64,000 nt of DNA from Planctomycetota bacterium. Lineage in GTDB: Bacteria > Planctomycetota > Brocadiia > SM23-32 > JAKLEA01. The position numbers were made by a program, and so were the translations under genes. The notes beneath the pieces were generated by a model. It was not told the origin of the DNA, ran no database searches, and saw only the letters and a list, made by a program, of their open reading frames with translations. Position 1 is the stretch's first letter. Each line of letters opens with the position of its first letter. Positions 1 to 7,458 of this stretch are shown here, in pieces. Location: NCBI GenBank assembly GCA_022711755.1, contig JAKLEA010000014.1:62001-126000 (forward strand). Reading direction: 5' to 3'.

Positions 1-129
1 GTACCCCTCCCCCCAGAGTGGGCAGCACGTCCACTGCGGCGACTCCGGCTTTTCGCACCATTCATCCTCAAGACACAGTCGCAAATGGCGCTGCGCCCCG
101 ATGTGCGCGTTAACGATCGTTCCAGTCAT
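1..129 (-). CDS. Partial phage gene, function unknown (cut by window edge)
   Basis: An open frame on the minus strand starts at ATG 127-129 and stays open for 43 codons to the first base of the window, so only the N-terminus is present. It begins MTGTIVNAHIG and has several Cys and Trp residues (WTCCPLWGEG at the visible end). A purine-rich GAGGGGG stretch lies about 9 bases upstream. It follows the small head-tail gene by 32 bases in the same direction, so it is probably the next gene of the phage structural operon, where a tail protein would be expected. The family cannot be named from this fragment. Confidence 0.5.
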   Translation of the reverse strand, partial: MTGTIVNAHIGAQRHLRLCLEDEWCEKPESPQWTCCPLWGEGY

Positions 130-161
130 TATTTTGTCCCCCTCTGCGGAAATATACCGTA

Positions 162-680
162 TTACGCCCCGGTCGCCGGCGAATGGAAAAGCGTCCCTGC
201 CGTCCGGGCGTTGACTACGAACATCACGTCAATGCTGAAATCCAACTGCCAGACGACGCCGTAGCGTCTGGCGGGCGCGGGGCGAAGGCTCGGCGCGCTT
301 ATCTGGAAGCGGTTCACCTTCTCCGGGTAACCGAGGTGGCTGTCGGTGCGCCCCATCAGGGCCTCCCAGACGACCGCGTAACGCCGCACCGGAACGAATG
401 GGTTTCGCGCCGAGTCCCAGATTGAGGCAGGGTAAGCGACCTTGAATTCCTGTGTTGCGTCGCTGCGCCATTCCGACGGGAGGTCGCCGATGCGGATTGA
501 GAGCGCGGGGCAGTCAACGTCCGCCGCGCCTCCATCGGCAAGCGACGGGGAGTCAGCGTCCCCGCGCGTCCAGCGATAACAACGCCCGTCCCGGAACGCC
601 TCACGGAAATTCGCGCTGGCGTCCAGCGCGCTCCAGATCAGATCGTGCGTTCTTTCGAAGATTGTCGGTCGCTCAATCAT
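162..680 (-). CDS. Phage head-tail/tail completion-like protein, family uncertain
   Basis: A 172-residue protein starting MIERPTIFERTHDLIWSALD, with a strong GGAGG ribosome site 6-7 bases before the ATG. No signal peptide or membrane segment is seen. The N-terminal half looks helical and the second half beta-rich with several Arg/Trp. It sits directly after the gp36-like protein; in Mu-like phages the next genes are the gp37 and tail-terminator class. I do not recognise a specific family, so the role as a head-tail or tail-terminator component rests on position and size only. Confidence 0.6.
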   Translation of the reverse strand: MIERPTIFERTHDLIWSALDASANFREAFRDGRCYRWTRGDADSPSLADGGAADVDCPALSIRIGDLPSEWRSDATQEFKVAYPASIWDSARNPFVPVRRYAVVWEALMGRTDSHLGYPEKVNRFQISAPSLRPAPARRYGVVWQLDFSIDVMFVVNARTAGTLFHSPATGA

Positions 681-772
681 GCATTTCCTCCGTGCTGGGC
701 GGGCGAGTCGTGCCTCGCCCGCTGAAAGGCGGCGGCGTGCTTTTCAAGCGCGTGGCCGCCGCAGTCCAAAAC

Positions 773-1585
773 TCAAAAATCGTCCAACTTCCTGCTGAAG
801 TCCGCATTCTCGACCGCTCCGGATTCGCGGTTCATTCTGGCGGAACTGAGATTCGTATCGGCTGTCCGGGTTGTGGAGTCCAGTTCGCGGCGACGCGCAA
901 TTCCGCCGCTCAGGGACAAGCCCCGCGACGCGACGGCATCCAGGAAGGCCATGTCCCGCTCCCATGCGGCGCGGTATCGGTCATCCTCGCCGTCCGGGAA
1001 TCCTTTTCTCGCGGAGAGCAGCCGGATCGCGCAGCGCGACGCGATTGCACGAATTTCGTCCGGCGCGGGACAGAACGGGACGACGTATGACGCCTGCGCG
1101 ATGGCGTCAATTTCCGCCCCCGCCGCCAGCGCGGCCCCCGCAATGCCGGATTCCTCCTCGGCGCTCAACTCGCCGTCGTTGTCGTCGTCCGCCCACTTCA
1201 GCAGCAGCCTGTCGCTGACTCTCTCCCGAAGGTCTTCGCCGCAGCAGTATGCAAGCGTAACATCGGCCAGGAAGCAGACGTCAGAGACCGACGCGCAGGC
1301 ATACGCGAGCCTGACCATCGGGAGCGGGAGGCGCGCGCAGGCGCGGTAACGCCCCGCGCGGCTGATCGGACGGAAAGTTTTAATCTCGTGCCATTCCGAT
1401 CCGTCCTGGGAGACCTGCACACCGAAAACCACCGACCCGCCGGACTCCGCTTCGATCGAGACAACGTCAACGGTCACGACCCCGGCGGGATACGGAACGC
1501 CTCCATGCACGGGGCTTGCCGGTTCCGTCGCGCCGGCGTCGTTGACCTTCGTCAGACATTGTATCACCGTCTCAGCCTCAGCCAT
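773..1585 (-). CDS. Phage gp36-like (DUF1320) head completion protein with N-terminal beta domain
   Basis: The start is taken at ATG 1583-1585 (MAEAETVIQC), which has AGGAG about 8 bases upstream; the frame is open 18 codons further but without a ribosome site. The protein is 270 residues. Residues 115-225 fit the DUF1320/Mu gp36 pattern: a helix, an acidic loop, then an AALAAGAEIDA-type helix followed by YVVPF and a helical end. Residues 20-112 are an added beta-rich domain with a QVSQDGSEWHEI strand pair like that of phage decoration proteins. Residues 133-144 match an EF-hand calcium loop (D1, D3, D5, G6, L8, E12). The gene follows the capsid gene, the expected place for a head-tail connector component. 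The N-terminal domain assignment is inference. Confidence 0.7.
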   Translation of the reverse strand: MAEAETVIQCLTKVNDAGATEPASPVHGGVPYPAGVVTVDVVSIEAESGGSVVFGVQVSQDGSEWHEIKTFRPISRAGRYRACARLPLPMVRLAYACASVSDVCFLADVTLAYCCGEDLRERVSDRLLLKWADDDNDGELSAEEESGIAGAALAAGAEIDAIAQASYVVPFCPAPDEIRAIASRCAIRLLSARKGFPDGEDDRYRAAWERDMAFLDAVASRGLSLSGGIARRRELDSTTRTADTNLSSARMNRESGAVENADFSRKLDDF

Positions 1586-1676
1586 TGCTTCAACTCCTCG
1601 ATGCAAAATGACGCGGGGGGGGAACCCTGTCTTCGGCATGTTCGGGGGCGGCTGAACAAGCCGCCCCCGAGGGTTT

Positions 1677-2639
1677 TTACGCCACGGCCGCGGTCCAGAG
1701 GAATCCGCAGCTCAGGTCCACCGCCTTCTGATCGTAGTAGCGGCTGATCCTCACGCGGTCCGACTCCCGGGCCGGCTCGCGCCATTTCTTGACGACGAAC
1801 CCCTTGATACCGTTTGGTACCTGGCCCCACTGGAATGTGTAACCGATGCTGCGTTTCAGCAGACCCGGAGAACGCTCGCTGTAGCAGAGCAGGGCGAACT
1901 TTCCCCAGATGTAGTCCGTCGCCAGGGCCTGCCCGCGGGCGTTGGTCGCGTAGAGCGCGCTGGGGGTCAGCACATGCTCCACGTCGAAAAGGTCCGCCAG
2001 CGCCGCGCGAATCGCCTTCGGCGTTGACTGCTGGACGTACTTCACACGCTCGATCACCTCCGGATGGTCAACCACGGCGTTGTAGACGAGCTTCGGCAGG
2101 ACCAGCGTGTTCGGCTCGACGCCCGTTTCCTTGTGGATGACGGCGGCAGCGGCGCGGACGGCCGTGATGGGATTCGAATCCGAGTGCGACCACTGGTCGC
2201 TTCCGGAGAGCGTTGCGCGATGGCCGGAGGCGTAGAGGTCGCTGTCCGTCAGGGCCGCCGCGCAGGCGCTTTCCTTGCGCCTCATCAGTTTTTCCATGAT
2301 GAAGTCCACGCCGTCCTCGTCGGCCTTCTCGGCCGGGTCGGAGTTGCGGCGCACCTCGTCCGGGATCAGATGGTCCAGGCTGTGCTCCTCGCACGAATAG
2401 GAATCCGTGGAGGTCGCCCAGTCAACGAGCTTCGCCTCAACTCCCGGAACCCTCAGATCGCCGTCCTCGATCATGAAAACCTCGCCCGCAGTGTCGCGCT
2501 TGAAGTACTTCCCGCTTGATTTGTTGACGGAAACGACGGGAAGCACGCGATCGCAGACGAACGACTCCTTGCTGGACTGCCAGCCGACCGAGAGATTGGT
2601 CAGCGCTGCGTCAATGTGAACTTGACTTGGCTCAGGCAT
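1677..2639 (-). CDS. Major capsid protein (phage), probable
   Basis: A 320-residue protein starting MPEPSQVHIDAALTNLSVGW. It has the look of phage major head proteins: an N-terminal segment with an ALTNLSVGW-type motif, a central helical part (AVRAAAAVIHKETGVEPNTLVLPKLVYNAVVDHP), and a C-terminal region with an IWGK..LLCY strand and TFQWGQVPNG that forms the last beta strands. Order also supports it: portal, protease/scaffold, DUF2190-like decoration, then this gene, then gp36-like. The gene lacks signal or membrane segments. ATG 2637-2639 is preceded by a weak AAAGGAG-type site. Which capsid subfamily (gpE-like or Mu gpT-like) is not settled. Confidence 0.75.
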   Translation of the reverse strand: MPEPSQVHIDAALTNLSVGWQSSKESFVCDRVLPVVSVNKSSGKYFKRDTAGEVFMIEDGDLRVPGVEAKLVDWATSTDSYSCEEHSLDHLIPDEVRRNSDPAEKADEDGVDFIMEKLMRRKESACAAALTDSDLYASGHRATLSGSDQWSHSDSNPITAVRAAAAVIHKETGVEPNTLVLPKLVYNAVVDHPEVIERVKYVQQSTPKAIRAALADLFDVEHVLTPSALYATNARGQALATDYIWGKFALLCYSERSPGLLKRSIGYTFQWGQVPNGIKGFVVKKWREPARESDRVRISRYYDQKAVDLSCGFLWTAAVA

Positions 2640-2664
2640 TCTTGACTCCTTTGGGAATTAATTC

Positions 2665-2691
2665 CGCGTGGGTTCAAAGAACCCACCCTAC
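2665..2691. repeat. Dispersed palindrome family A, copy in prophage operon
   Basis: CGCGTGGGTTC, four bases, then GAACCCACCCTAC: a short inverted repeat between the capsid and decoration genes. The same half-sites (GTGGGT and ACCCACCCTAC) recur at 4460-4507, 14201-14244, 15202-15229 and 55311-55337. Its presence between two phage structural genes shows the family has entered the prophage operon. Confidence 0.75.
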
Positions 2692-2700
2692 ATGCCCTTT

Positions 2701-3081
2701 TTATGTTCCGACGTAATACGTCCACGGGCCGGTCACGAGGGCGCGGATGACGTCCCCGTCGCTGCCGGCGGCGTCAAGGGCGACGCCGATGGCGCAGTCC
2801 CCCGCGGAGGAGATTGCGGCGGCCTTGCCGCCGGAGCCGGCGCCGACGTAGGCCCCCTTGCCAATCACTCCCCCCGCCAGCAGAAGACTCACCCCGAGGA
2901 CTCTGACCTTCAGCGCCCGGCCGGACGCGCCGGCGGCCTCCTGCGCGACGCCGATGATCCCCTCGCCCGCGCTCGCGCAGGCAACCACGTTATCGCCGGA
3001 GAACTTCACGGGGCCGTACTGCCCGATCGCCCCTCCCGACGTGAACACCAGATCAAGAACCGGATGCTCAGTGTAAGACAT
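2701..3081 (-). CDS. DUF2190-like capsid decoration protein
   Basis: The start is ATG 3079-3081 (MSYTEHPVLDLVF), chosen because AAAGGAG lies 5-6 bases upstream. The protein is 126 residues, rich in Gly and Ala, with repeated beta-type segments such as KVRVLGVSLLLAGG and KGAYVGAGSGGKAA. This is the usual composition and length of DUF2190 capsid-stabilising proteins, which sit on the outer head surface as small trimers. It lies between the protease and the major capsid gene, the standard location. Family assignment is by pattern, not by a search. Confidence 0.75.
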   Translation of the reverse strand: MSYTEHPVLDLVFTSGGAIGQYGPVKFSGDNVVACASAGEGIIGVAQEAAGASGRALKVRVLGVSLLLAGGVIGKGAYVGAGSGGKAAAISSAGDCAIGVALDAAGSDGDVIRALVTGPWTYYVGT

Positions 3082-3151
3082 CTTTTCTCCTTTCAACTGC
3101 GCCTAATGGCGCGCAACGCGCCAAGCCGAATGACAGGCTCCCCCCCCCCGT

Positions 3152-4414
3152 CTATTCCCACCCGCGCTCGGCCCCCCTGCGGAAGGCCTGAGCGAAACTC
3201 GTTCCCGGATTGCCGCTCATGTGCGCCAGGCACCACGCCGTCTTGCGGTCGCCGTCCTCATCCCTGGGTATCCCCCCCGGGACCGGCTCCCCGGCTCTGA
3301 TGTCCACGCTGCCGTACTCGCCCGCAAGCTCTCCCGCGCACACGCGGTTGGCGGAGTCGGCGATGTAATGGAGCGTCTCCCACGCCACGTCCCCGCCATC
3401 CCGCTCACCTTCTGCGAACTTCATCGGGCCGCCGCCCGCGATGAGCGCGGCCATCTCGTCAAGCTTTGCCGTGCCGAGGCCGAAGCGACGGCACAGATCG
3501 AGCGCTTTGATTTTTGCCGACTCAATCCGCTCCGCCGCCGCGCGTTTTTGCTCCGATTCCCGATACGCCTGCAATTCATGGCGGATCATCACAAGCTCTT
3601 CGTTGGCATCATCGGGCTGGCTGCACGGCTCTTCGCCGACCGCACTCGTGACGGTGATAACGTCGTCAGGCGTTCCGGTCTCCTCAAGGTAGACCGTCTC
3701 GACGTCCGCCAGTGTTTTGATTTCCGGGAGTTCCGCGCCCAGGAGGGCGACGCGCCTGAGAGTCAGGCCGTTTCCGCCGTAATCACGGTAAAGCTCAACC
3801 GAGCGTTTGCGGTAGGCGGCAGAGGCGATCAGGCGGGCCACCGTTTCCGGCACGCTCCGGAAGTCCGCCAGGAGCTTCCTTCCCGCGCGTCGCAGTCCGC
3901 TGACCCATCCCGCAGCCGGAAGGCCGCTGTCCTTCAGCAAATCCTGTCCCTCACCGTGCCCCAGCACGAGAGGCGGGTGCAGCCCCTCATCCGCATGGCT
4001 CTTCCAGTTGGCGACAATCGTGTCGAGATCGGCCTCGGAGAAATTCATTCCCAGGCGCTGTCCGGCCTCGAAGACTTCCACGTCTCTCAACTCCGCGAAT
4101 TTTGCTTCATCCGGTTTTACGGCATCGGGAAGCCCAAGCGTTGAGCGATGCTCCGCAAGATGCTTCAATGCCTGAGGCGCGGCCCGGGAGACGTCGCCGC
4201 CGTTCGCATCTTTCCATGCGGTTTCAAGTCTCTCGCGGTGAAGGAAGAGCTTTCCATCGCGGATCCAGTGATGTGGATAGCCCCACGTTGTGGATTTCGC
4301 CGGCCTGCCGACGAACGCGAACGCCTCCTGCGGCAGTTCCGCAATGTTCACGTCCTTCCACGCCGGCTCATCGGCGCGGACTTCCGAATTGTGCATGTAG
4401 ACCTCAGTTTTCAT
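3152..4414 (-). CDS. Mu I-like phage protease/scaffold protein
   Basis: A 420-residue protein. The first 250 residues contain blocks found in Mu I-like head maturation proteases: GMNFSEADLDTIVANW, PPLVLGHGEGQ, GWVSGLRR..KLLADFRSVPE, and YRKRSVELY followed by LRRVALLGAELPEIK. Residues 265-330 are a charged helical stretch (MIRHELQAYRESEQKRAAAERIE) typical of the fused scaffold. The C-terminal 100 residues are poorly conserved. It lies between portal and decoration genes as expected. Head assembly scaffold cleavage is the known family role; no catalytic residue is assigned here. A run of 10 C (3140-3149) lies just beyond the stop codon. Confidence 0.8.
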   Translation of the reverse strand: MKTEVYMHNSEVRADEPAWKDVNIAELPQEAFAFVGRPAKSTTWGYPHHWIRDGKLFLHRERLETAWKDANGGDVSRAAPQALKHLAEHRSTLGLPDAVKPDEAKFAELRDVEVFEAGQRLGMNFSEADLDTIVANWKSHADEGLHPPLVLGHGEGQDLLKDSGLPAAGWVSGLRRAGRKLLADFRSVPETVARLIASAAYRKRSVELYRDYGGNGLTLRRVALLGAELPEIKTLADVETVYLEETGTPDDVITVTSAVGEEPCSQPDDANEELVMIRHELQAYRESEQKRAAAERIESAKIKALDLCRRFGLGTAKLDEMAALIAGGGPMKFAEGERDGGDVAWETLHYIADSANRVCAGELAGEYGSVDIRAGEPVPGGIPRDEDGDRKTAWCLAHMSGNPGTSFAQAFRRGAERGWE

Positions 4415-4459
4415 TTTTTCCCTCCGTGGAATGCGGACGTCTGCTTTACATTCTCATTG

Positions 4460-4507
4460 GTGGGTCAACGCGCCCGCCGAGGGCGTGGCGCTAACGACCC
4501 ACCCTAC
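4460..4507. repeat. Dispersed palindrome family A, variant copy
   Basis: GTGGGTCAACGCGCC, a GC-rich centre, and GACCCACCCTAC occupy most of the short gap between the portal stop and the protease start. The outer half-sites match the other family A copies while the centre differs. Confidence 0.65.
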
Positions 4508-5780
4508 TTTCTCCAAAATTGCCCACGATCTCCTCGCCATCCGCCGGGATTCGCCAGCCGTATTTCCGGTAGACGTCCGCCTTCGGAAGCGCCATGCCGA
4601 GTTGCTCCACGAGCGCGGCGTCAATCGAGACCTCGGCCCGGCGGTCGGGCGGCTCAGTCGTCTCGAACTGGAACTCCGGCGTCAATCGCCGCGCCGCGTC
4701 CGGGCCGAAGTTGTAAAGCGTCATCCAGCAAAGCAATTGGGAGCGGACAGTCGCCGCGAGCGAGCGCCCGTCCCAGAACATGATGTCGCGGCGAATCCGC
4801 TCATGCACGCCGCCCAGGGCCTGGGTGCCGTGGCGGCCCTCCCCCCCTGTCAGCGTGCCGCCGAGGACGAGTTTCGCCATCCACGAGTCCATCACGTTCA
4901 CGAAGCTCTCGTAGACGTTGACGCTCGCGCTCCGGGCGCAGTCCATCAGCTCAAGCCTGACGCCTTCCGGAAGCGCGACGCCCGTCGTGCTCATGTAGCT
5001 TTCCAGCACGTTGAGCGCCTCCTCCTTCTGGCCCCTGGCGCCGGCCCGGTAGGTAACAGTCGCGGTCGGCATACCGAACCGGTCCATGAAGACGGACCAG
5101 AACTTCACGGCGTTTTTCTTGAACCAGTGCGGCCAGAACGCCCGCAGCGCAAGCGGCTGACCGAGCGGGTTTTCGTGTTGCGGCATGTGGACGTGAAGGA
5201 TGAATTTGCCCGGCGGGATCGCCCTGCTTCGGCCCGGCCCCTGATGCGAGCGCAGGCGGAGCGCGCCGCCGGCGTCGAACGTGACGCGCTGCTGCGGCCT
5301 GCTCCTCAGCGAGTCAACGATCCAGCGCCGCCCGTCCAGGCGCCACATGATTTCAGAGACCGCGAAGCCCTTCGACACCGCGTCAAGCAGTTCGAAGAGG
5401 TCCTGCTCGAAGTTGGGCAGTTGCTCCAGGCACCGCCGCGCGAAGTCGGCGATTTCCTGCGCCCGGGCATTGTCACTCCTCCCCGACCGAGCGGCCTCGA
5501 CCTTCCATCCGCGCTCCAGCAGGCCGAGCTTGCGGCTTTGAATCAGGCTTGCGTATTGGGCGTCGGCGTGCTCAAGGTAATCGAAGTACCACATCGCCAT
5601 AGGCAGATACGTCCAGTAGAAGGCCCCCGCGTCTCCCGGCGGACGGTTGCAACAATAAAGGTAATCGTAGAGCGTCCGCACTGCCGTCGGGTCTTCGCTG
5701 GAGCCGACGAACCACGTATAAAGGGCGCTGTCTGTTTCCCTCGGCGCAAGCTCGCCTGTTTCCGGCCTGATCTTTTTCAT
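4491..5780 (-). CDS. DUF935 / Mu gp29-like phage portal protein
   Basis: The start is ATG 5778-5780 (MKKIRPETGELAP), set by a strong GGAGGTG site just upstream and an ATGA overlap with the glycosyltransferase stop; an open frame extends further upstream but is unlikely. The protein is 429 residues. It shows the Mu gp29/DUF935 pattern: an early YLYCCNRPP..GAFYWTY section, a QSRKLGLLERGW block, LLDAVSKGFAVSEIMW, KFILHVHMPQHENPLGQPLAL, WFKKNAVKFWSVFMDRFGMP and a C-terminal TPEFQFETTEP followed by ALVEQLGMALP. Portals form the dodecameric DNA gate at one capsid vertex. Family identification is by motif order and is fairly secure. Confidence 0.85.
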   Translation of the reverse strand: MKKIRPETGELAPRETDSALYTWFVGSSEDPTAVRTLYDYLYCCNRPPGDAGAFYWTYLPMAMWYFDYLEHADAQYASLIQSRKLGLLERGWKVEAARSGRSDNARAQEIADFARRCLEQLPNFEQDLFELLDAVSKGFAVSEIMWRLDGRRWIVDSLRSRPQQRVTFDAGGALRLRSHQGPGRSRAIPPGKFILHVHMPQHENPLGQPLALRAFWPHWFKKNAVKFWSVFMDRFGMPTATVTYRAGARGQKEEALNVLESYMSTTGVALPEGVRLELMDCARSASVNVYESFVNVMDSWMAKLVLGGTLTGGEGRHGTQALGGVHERIRRDIMFWDGRSLAATVRSQLLCWMTLYNFGPDAARRLTPEFQFETTEPPDRRAEVSIDAALVEQLGMALPKADVYRKYGWRIPADGEEIVGNFGESRVGR

Positions 5781-7081
5781 CTCACACCTCCCCCCGTCGC
5801 CGCGACTGCTTCCACGCCGGCAGGAACACTGAATGGGGCATGGCCGCCGGCGGCAATCGCCTCGTATGCCTGTTCCCACATGCGCCATTTGTCGGCCATG
5901 TTCCAGTTGCGTCTTACGCACTCGAATGCGCGGCGGCGCATGTCGGCGCGGTATTCATCGTCAAGGATCAAGCGCGCGAGCGCGTCGGTCCATTCCGCCG
6001 CGCCGCGGCAGAGCGCGCACCCGTCATTCGGCTCGACCGCATAGGTCTCGATGGTGGTCGCGACAGAGCAGGCTCCGGCGGCCGCCGCCTCCAGGTATTT
6101 GATGTTCGACTTGCAGGCGTTGAAGCTGCGGTCCGGCTCAGTGACGGCGTTCAGGGGGGCGACGCAAATATCCGGTTCAAGCGCGGCAAACGTTTTCCAG
6201 TAATCATCAATGTTCACGCGGGGGAGTCTGAAGCCGAGAGGCGCGTCGCAGAAGGACTTGACGATGTCGCGCGGAGCGTCGCCGAGGACGGCGAATTCGG
6301 CCCGCCGCCCCAGGAGCGCGCGCGATCCTTTCAGAGTGTTCAGCGCGCGGCCGATCTCGCGGAAGTCGTTGTTGTGCGTGGCCGAACCCGCCCAGACGAT
6401 TCTGACTTTTTCTCCGTTTCGCGGCGCCGCCTTGAATTCGCAGGGGCGGATTTCATGCCCGCCCGCTCGCGTGTCCGGCCAGAAGTCGAAGTCAACACAG
6501 TTAGGCAGGACGAAGACCGGCTTGCCCGGAAACGCCCTGCGGAAGCGGGCGGCCAGCGCATCCGTCGTTACCGTGATCGCGTCAGCGACGCGGATCACCT
6601 CGGCCACGCCGACTGGATCAATAGCCCCGCGGGCGGGGTTGGAGGGGGGGACTGCGAAGACCCAGTCGTCGCATTCGTAGACGATGCGGGCGCGGGCGCC
6701 TTCGGCGCGGCGGCGATCAATCTCGCGGGCAAGTTCCGGGTTCTGGCCGCGCGGGATGACGATCACGTCGTGCCGGTTCATCGTTCGTCGGTCCAGGTCG
6801 GCAACCCGCGATACATGATGCCATCCGGCGCGGGCAAGCCATTTCATGGGCAGGCCGACGCGATAATGGAACGTTCCGGAGTTGTCGAACATGACGCCCT
6901 GGACGCGGGCGGCGGCGTAATACATCGCGCCCGGTCCTCGCCAGCGCCCGATCATCCGCAGAAGTTGCTCCCGCTTCGCGGCGTTGAGCCAGTCCGCGCG
7001 GGCAAGGCCCACGAGGTTGAAGCGTTTGCGCATGTCTTCGAGAAAATCGTTCCACGACGGCAGAAGAAAAGCGATGTTCAT
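5777..7081 (-). CDS. Glycosyltransferase (GT4-like, group 1) inside phage head operon
   Basis: The start is ATG 7079-7081 (MNIAFLLPSWNDF), with GTGGAGG about 8 bases upstream; the frame runs further upstream only through repeat DNA. The protein is 434 residues. The C-terminal half has the group 1 pattern: VFVLPNCVDFDFW, VRIVWAGSATHNNDF, a VLGDAP strand, PDICVAPLNAV and the donor-binding CKSNIKYLEAAAAGACSVA. The N-terminal half carries IVIPRGQNPELA and a VYECDDWVF strand. No signal or membrane segment is seen, so it is cytosolic. It overlaps the portal gene by ATGA, so it is co-translated with structural genes rather than a separate host gene. Likely substrates (virion protein, phage DNA or host envelope) are unknown. 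Confidence 0.85.
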   Translation of the reverse strand: MNIAFLLPSWNDFLEDMRKRFNLVGLARADWLNAAKREQLLRMIGRWRGPGAMYYAAARVQGVMFDNSGTFHYRVGLPMKWLARAGWHHVSRVADLDRRTMNRHDVIVIPRGQNPELAREIDRRRAEGARARIVYECDDWVFAVPPSNPARGAIDPVGVAEVIRVADAITVTTDALAARFRRAFPGKPVFVLPNCVDFDFWPDTRAGGHEIRPCEFKAAPRNGEKVRIVWAGSATHNNDFREIGRALNTLKGSRALLGRRAEFAVLGDAPRDIVKSFCDAPLGFRLPRVNIDDYWKTFAALEPDICVAPLNAVTEPDRSFNACKSNIKYLEAAAAGACSVATTIETYAVEPNDGCALCRGAAEWTDALARLILDDEYRADMRRRAFECVRRNWNMADKWRMWEQAYEAIAAGGHAPFSVPAGVEAVAATGGGVR

Positions 7082-7166
7082 GTTTTGCCTCCACACGGCG
7101 CGCCGCAAATCCGGCGCGGCAAACCACAACTCACGACAACCCCCCGCCTCTTTCCCCAAGGGGGGG

Positions 7167-7311
7167 CACGTATTCAGCGTCAAGAGATGCGTTGAAATGG
7201 GACGCGATAGCACACCGGGGCCGATTATTGCCCCCTTCCGTCGCCTCGACGGGTGAGGCGACACCTTCCCCCGCTACTGCGTGCGAAGCGCACGGCGCGG
7301 GGGAAGGAAAG
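7167..7311. repeat. Dispersed palindrome family B, copy 1 (in prophage)
   Basis: The core is TTGCCCCCTTCCGTCGCC, a small hairpin (GCCTCGACGGGTGAGGC), ACACCTTCCCCC, then a GC-rich arm closing with GGGGGAAGGAAAG. A further 50 bases upstream (CACGTATTCAGCGTCAAG to GAAATGGGACGCG) also match the copy at 14054-14185, so the unit is about 130-145 bases. Other copies are at 10158-10250, 12522-12586 and, inverted, 34107-34245. Confidence 0.85.
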
Positions 7312-7375
7312 GCGCTGTTAGAACGATCATGCGTAAAACAGATGCCGCGGCGCGGCGAACGCGCCGAACCGATGC

Positions 7376-7440
7376 GGCGCGGCGTCAAGCCGCCGCACTC
7401 CAAGGTTGGGCCAGGCGCGTCAGCGGCCCCTAACCCAAGT
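7376..7440. repeat. Dispersed element family C (CCGCCGCACTCCAA)
   Basis: GTCAAGCCGCCGCACTCCAA followed by GGTTGGGCCAGGCGCGTC. The same block, CAAGCCGCCGCACTCCAAGG then GGGCCACGCGTC, occurs at 60890-60935, and shorter versions at 17376-17400 and (reverse) 36456-36510. Confidence 0.7.
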
Positions 7441-7458
7441 TCGTCTGACTTTCCCCAT

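Larger units (their letters stand above)
7082..7458. other. Repeat-filled gap between terminase and glycosyltransferase genes
   Basis: This 377-base gap has no convincing gene. It holds a family B palindrome (7167-7311) and a family C element (about 7376-7440). Short frames across it exist only through the palindromes. Confidence 0.7.

Noticed and set aside
4431..7195. Long plus-strand frames (537 and 451 codons) across the portal and glycosyltransferase genes.
   Set aside because: Both lie opposite genes with good ribosome sites and family motifs, and have no recognisable features themselves.
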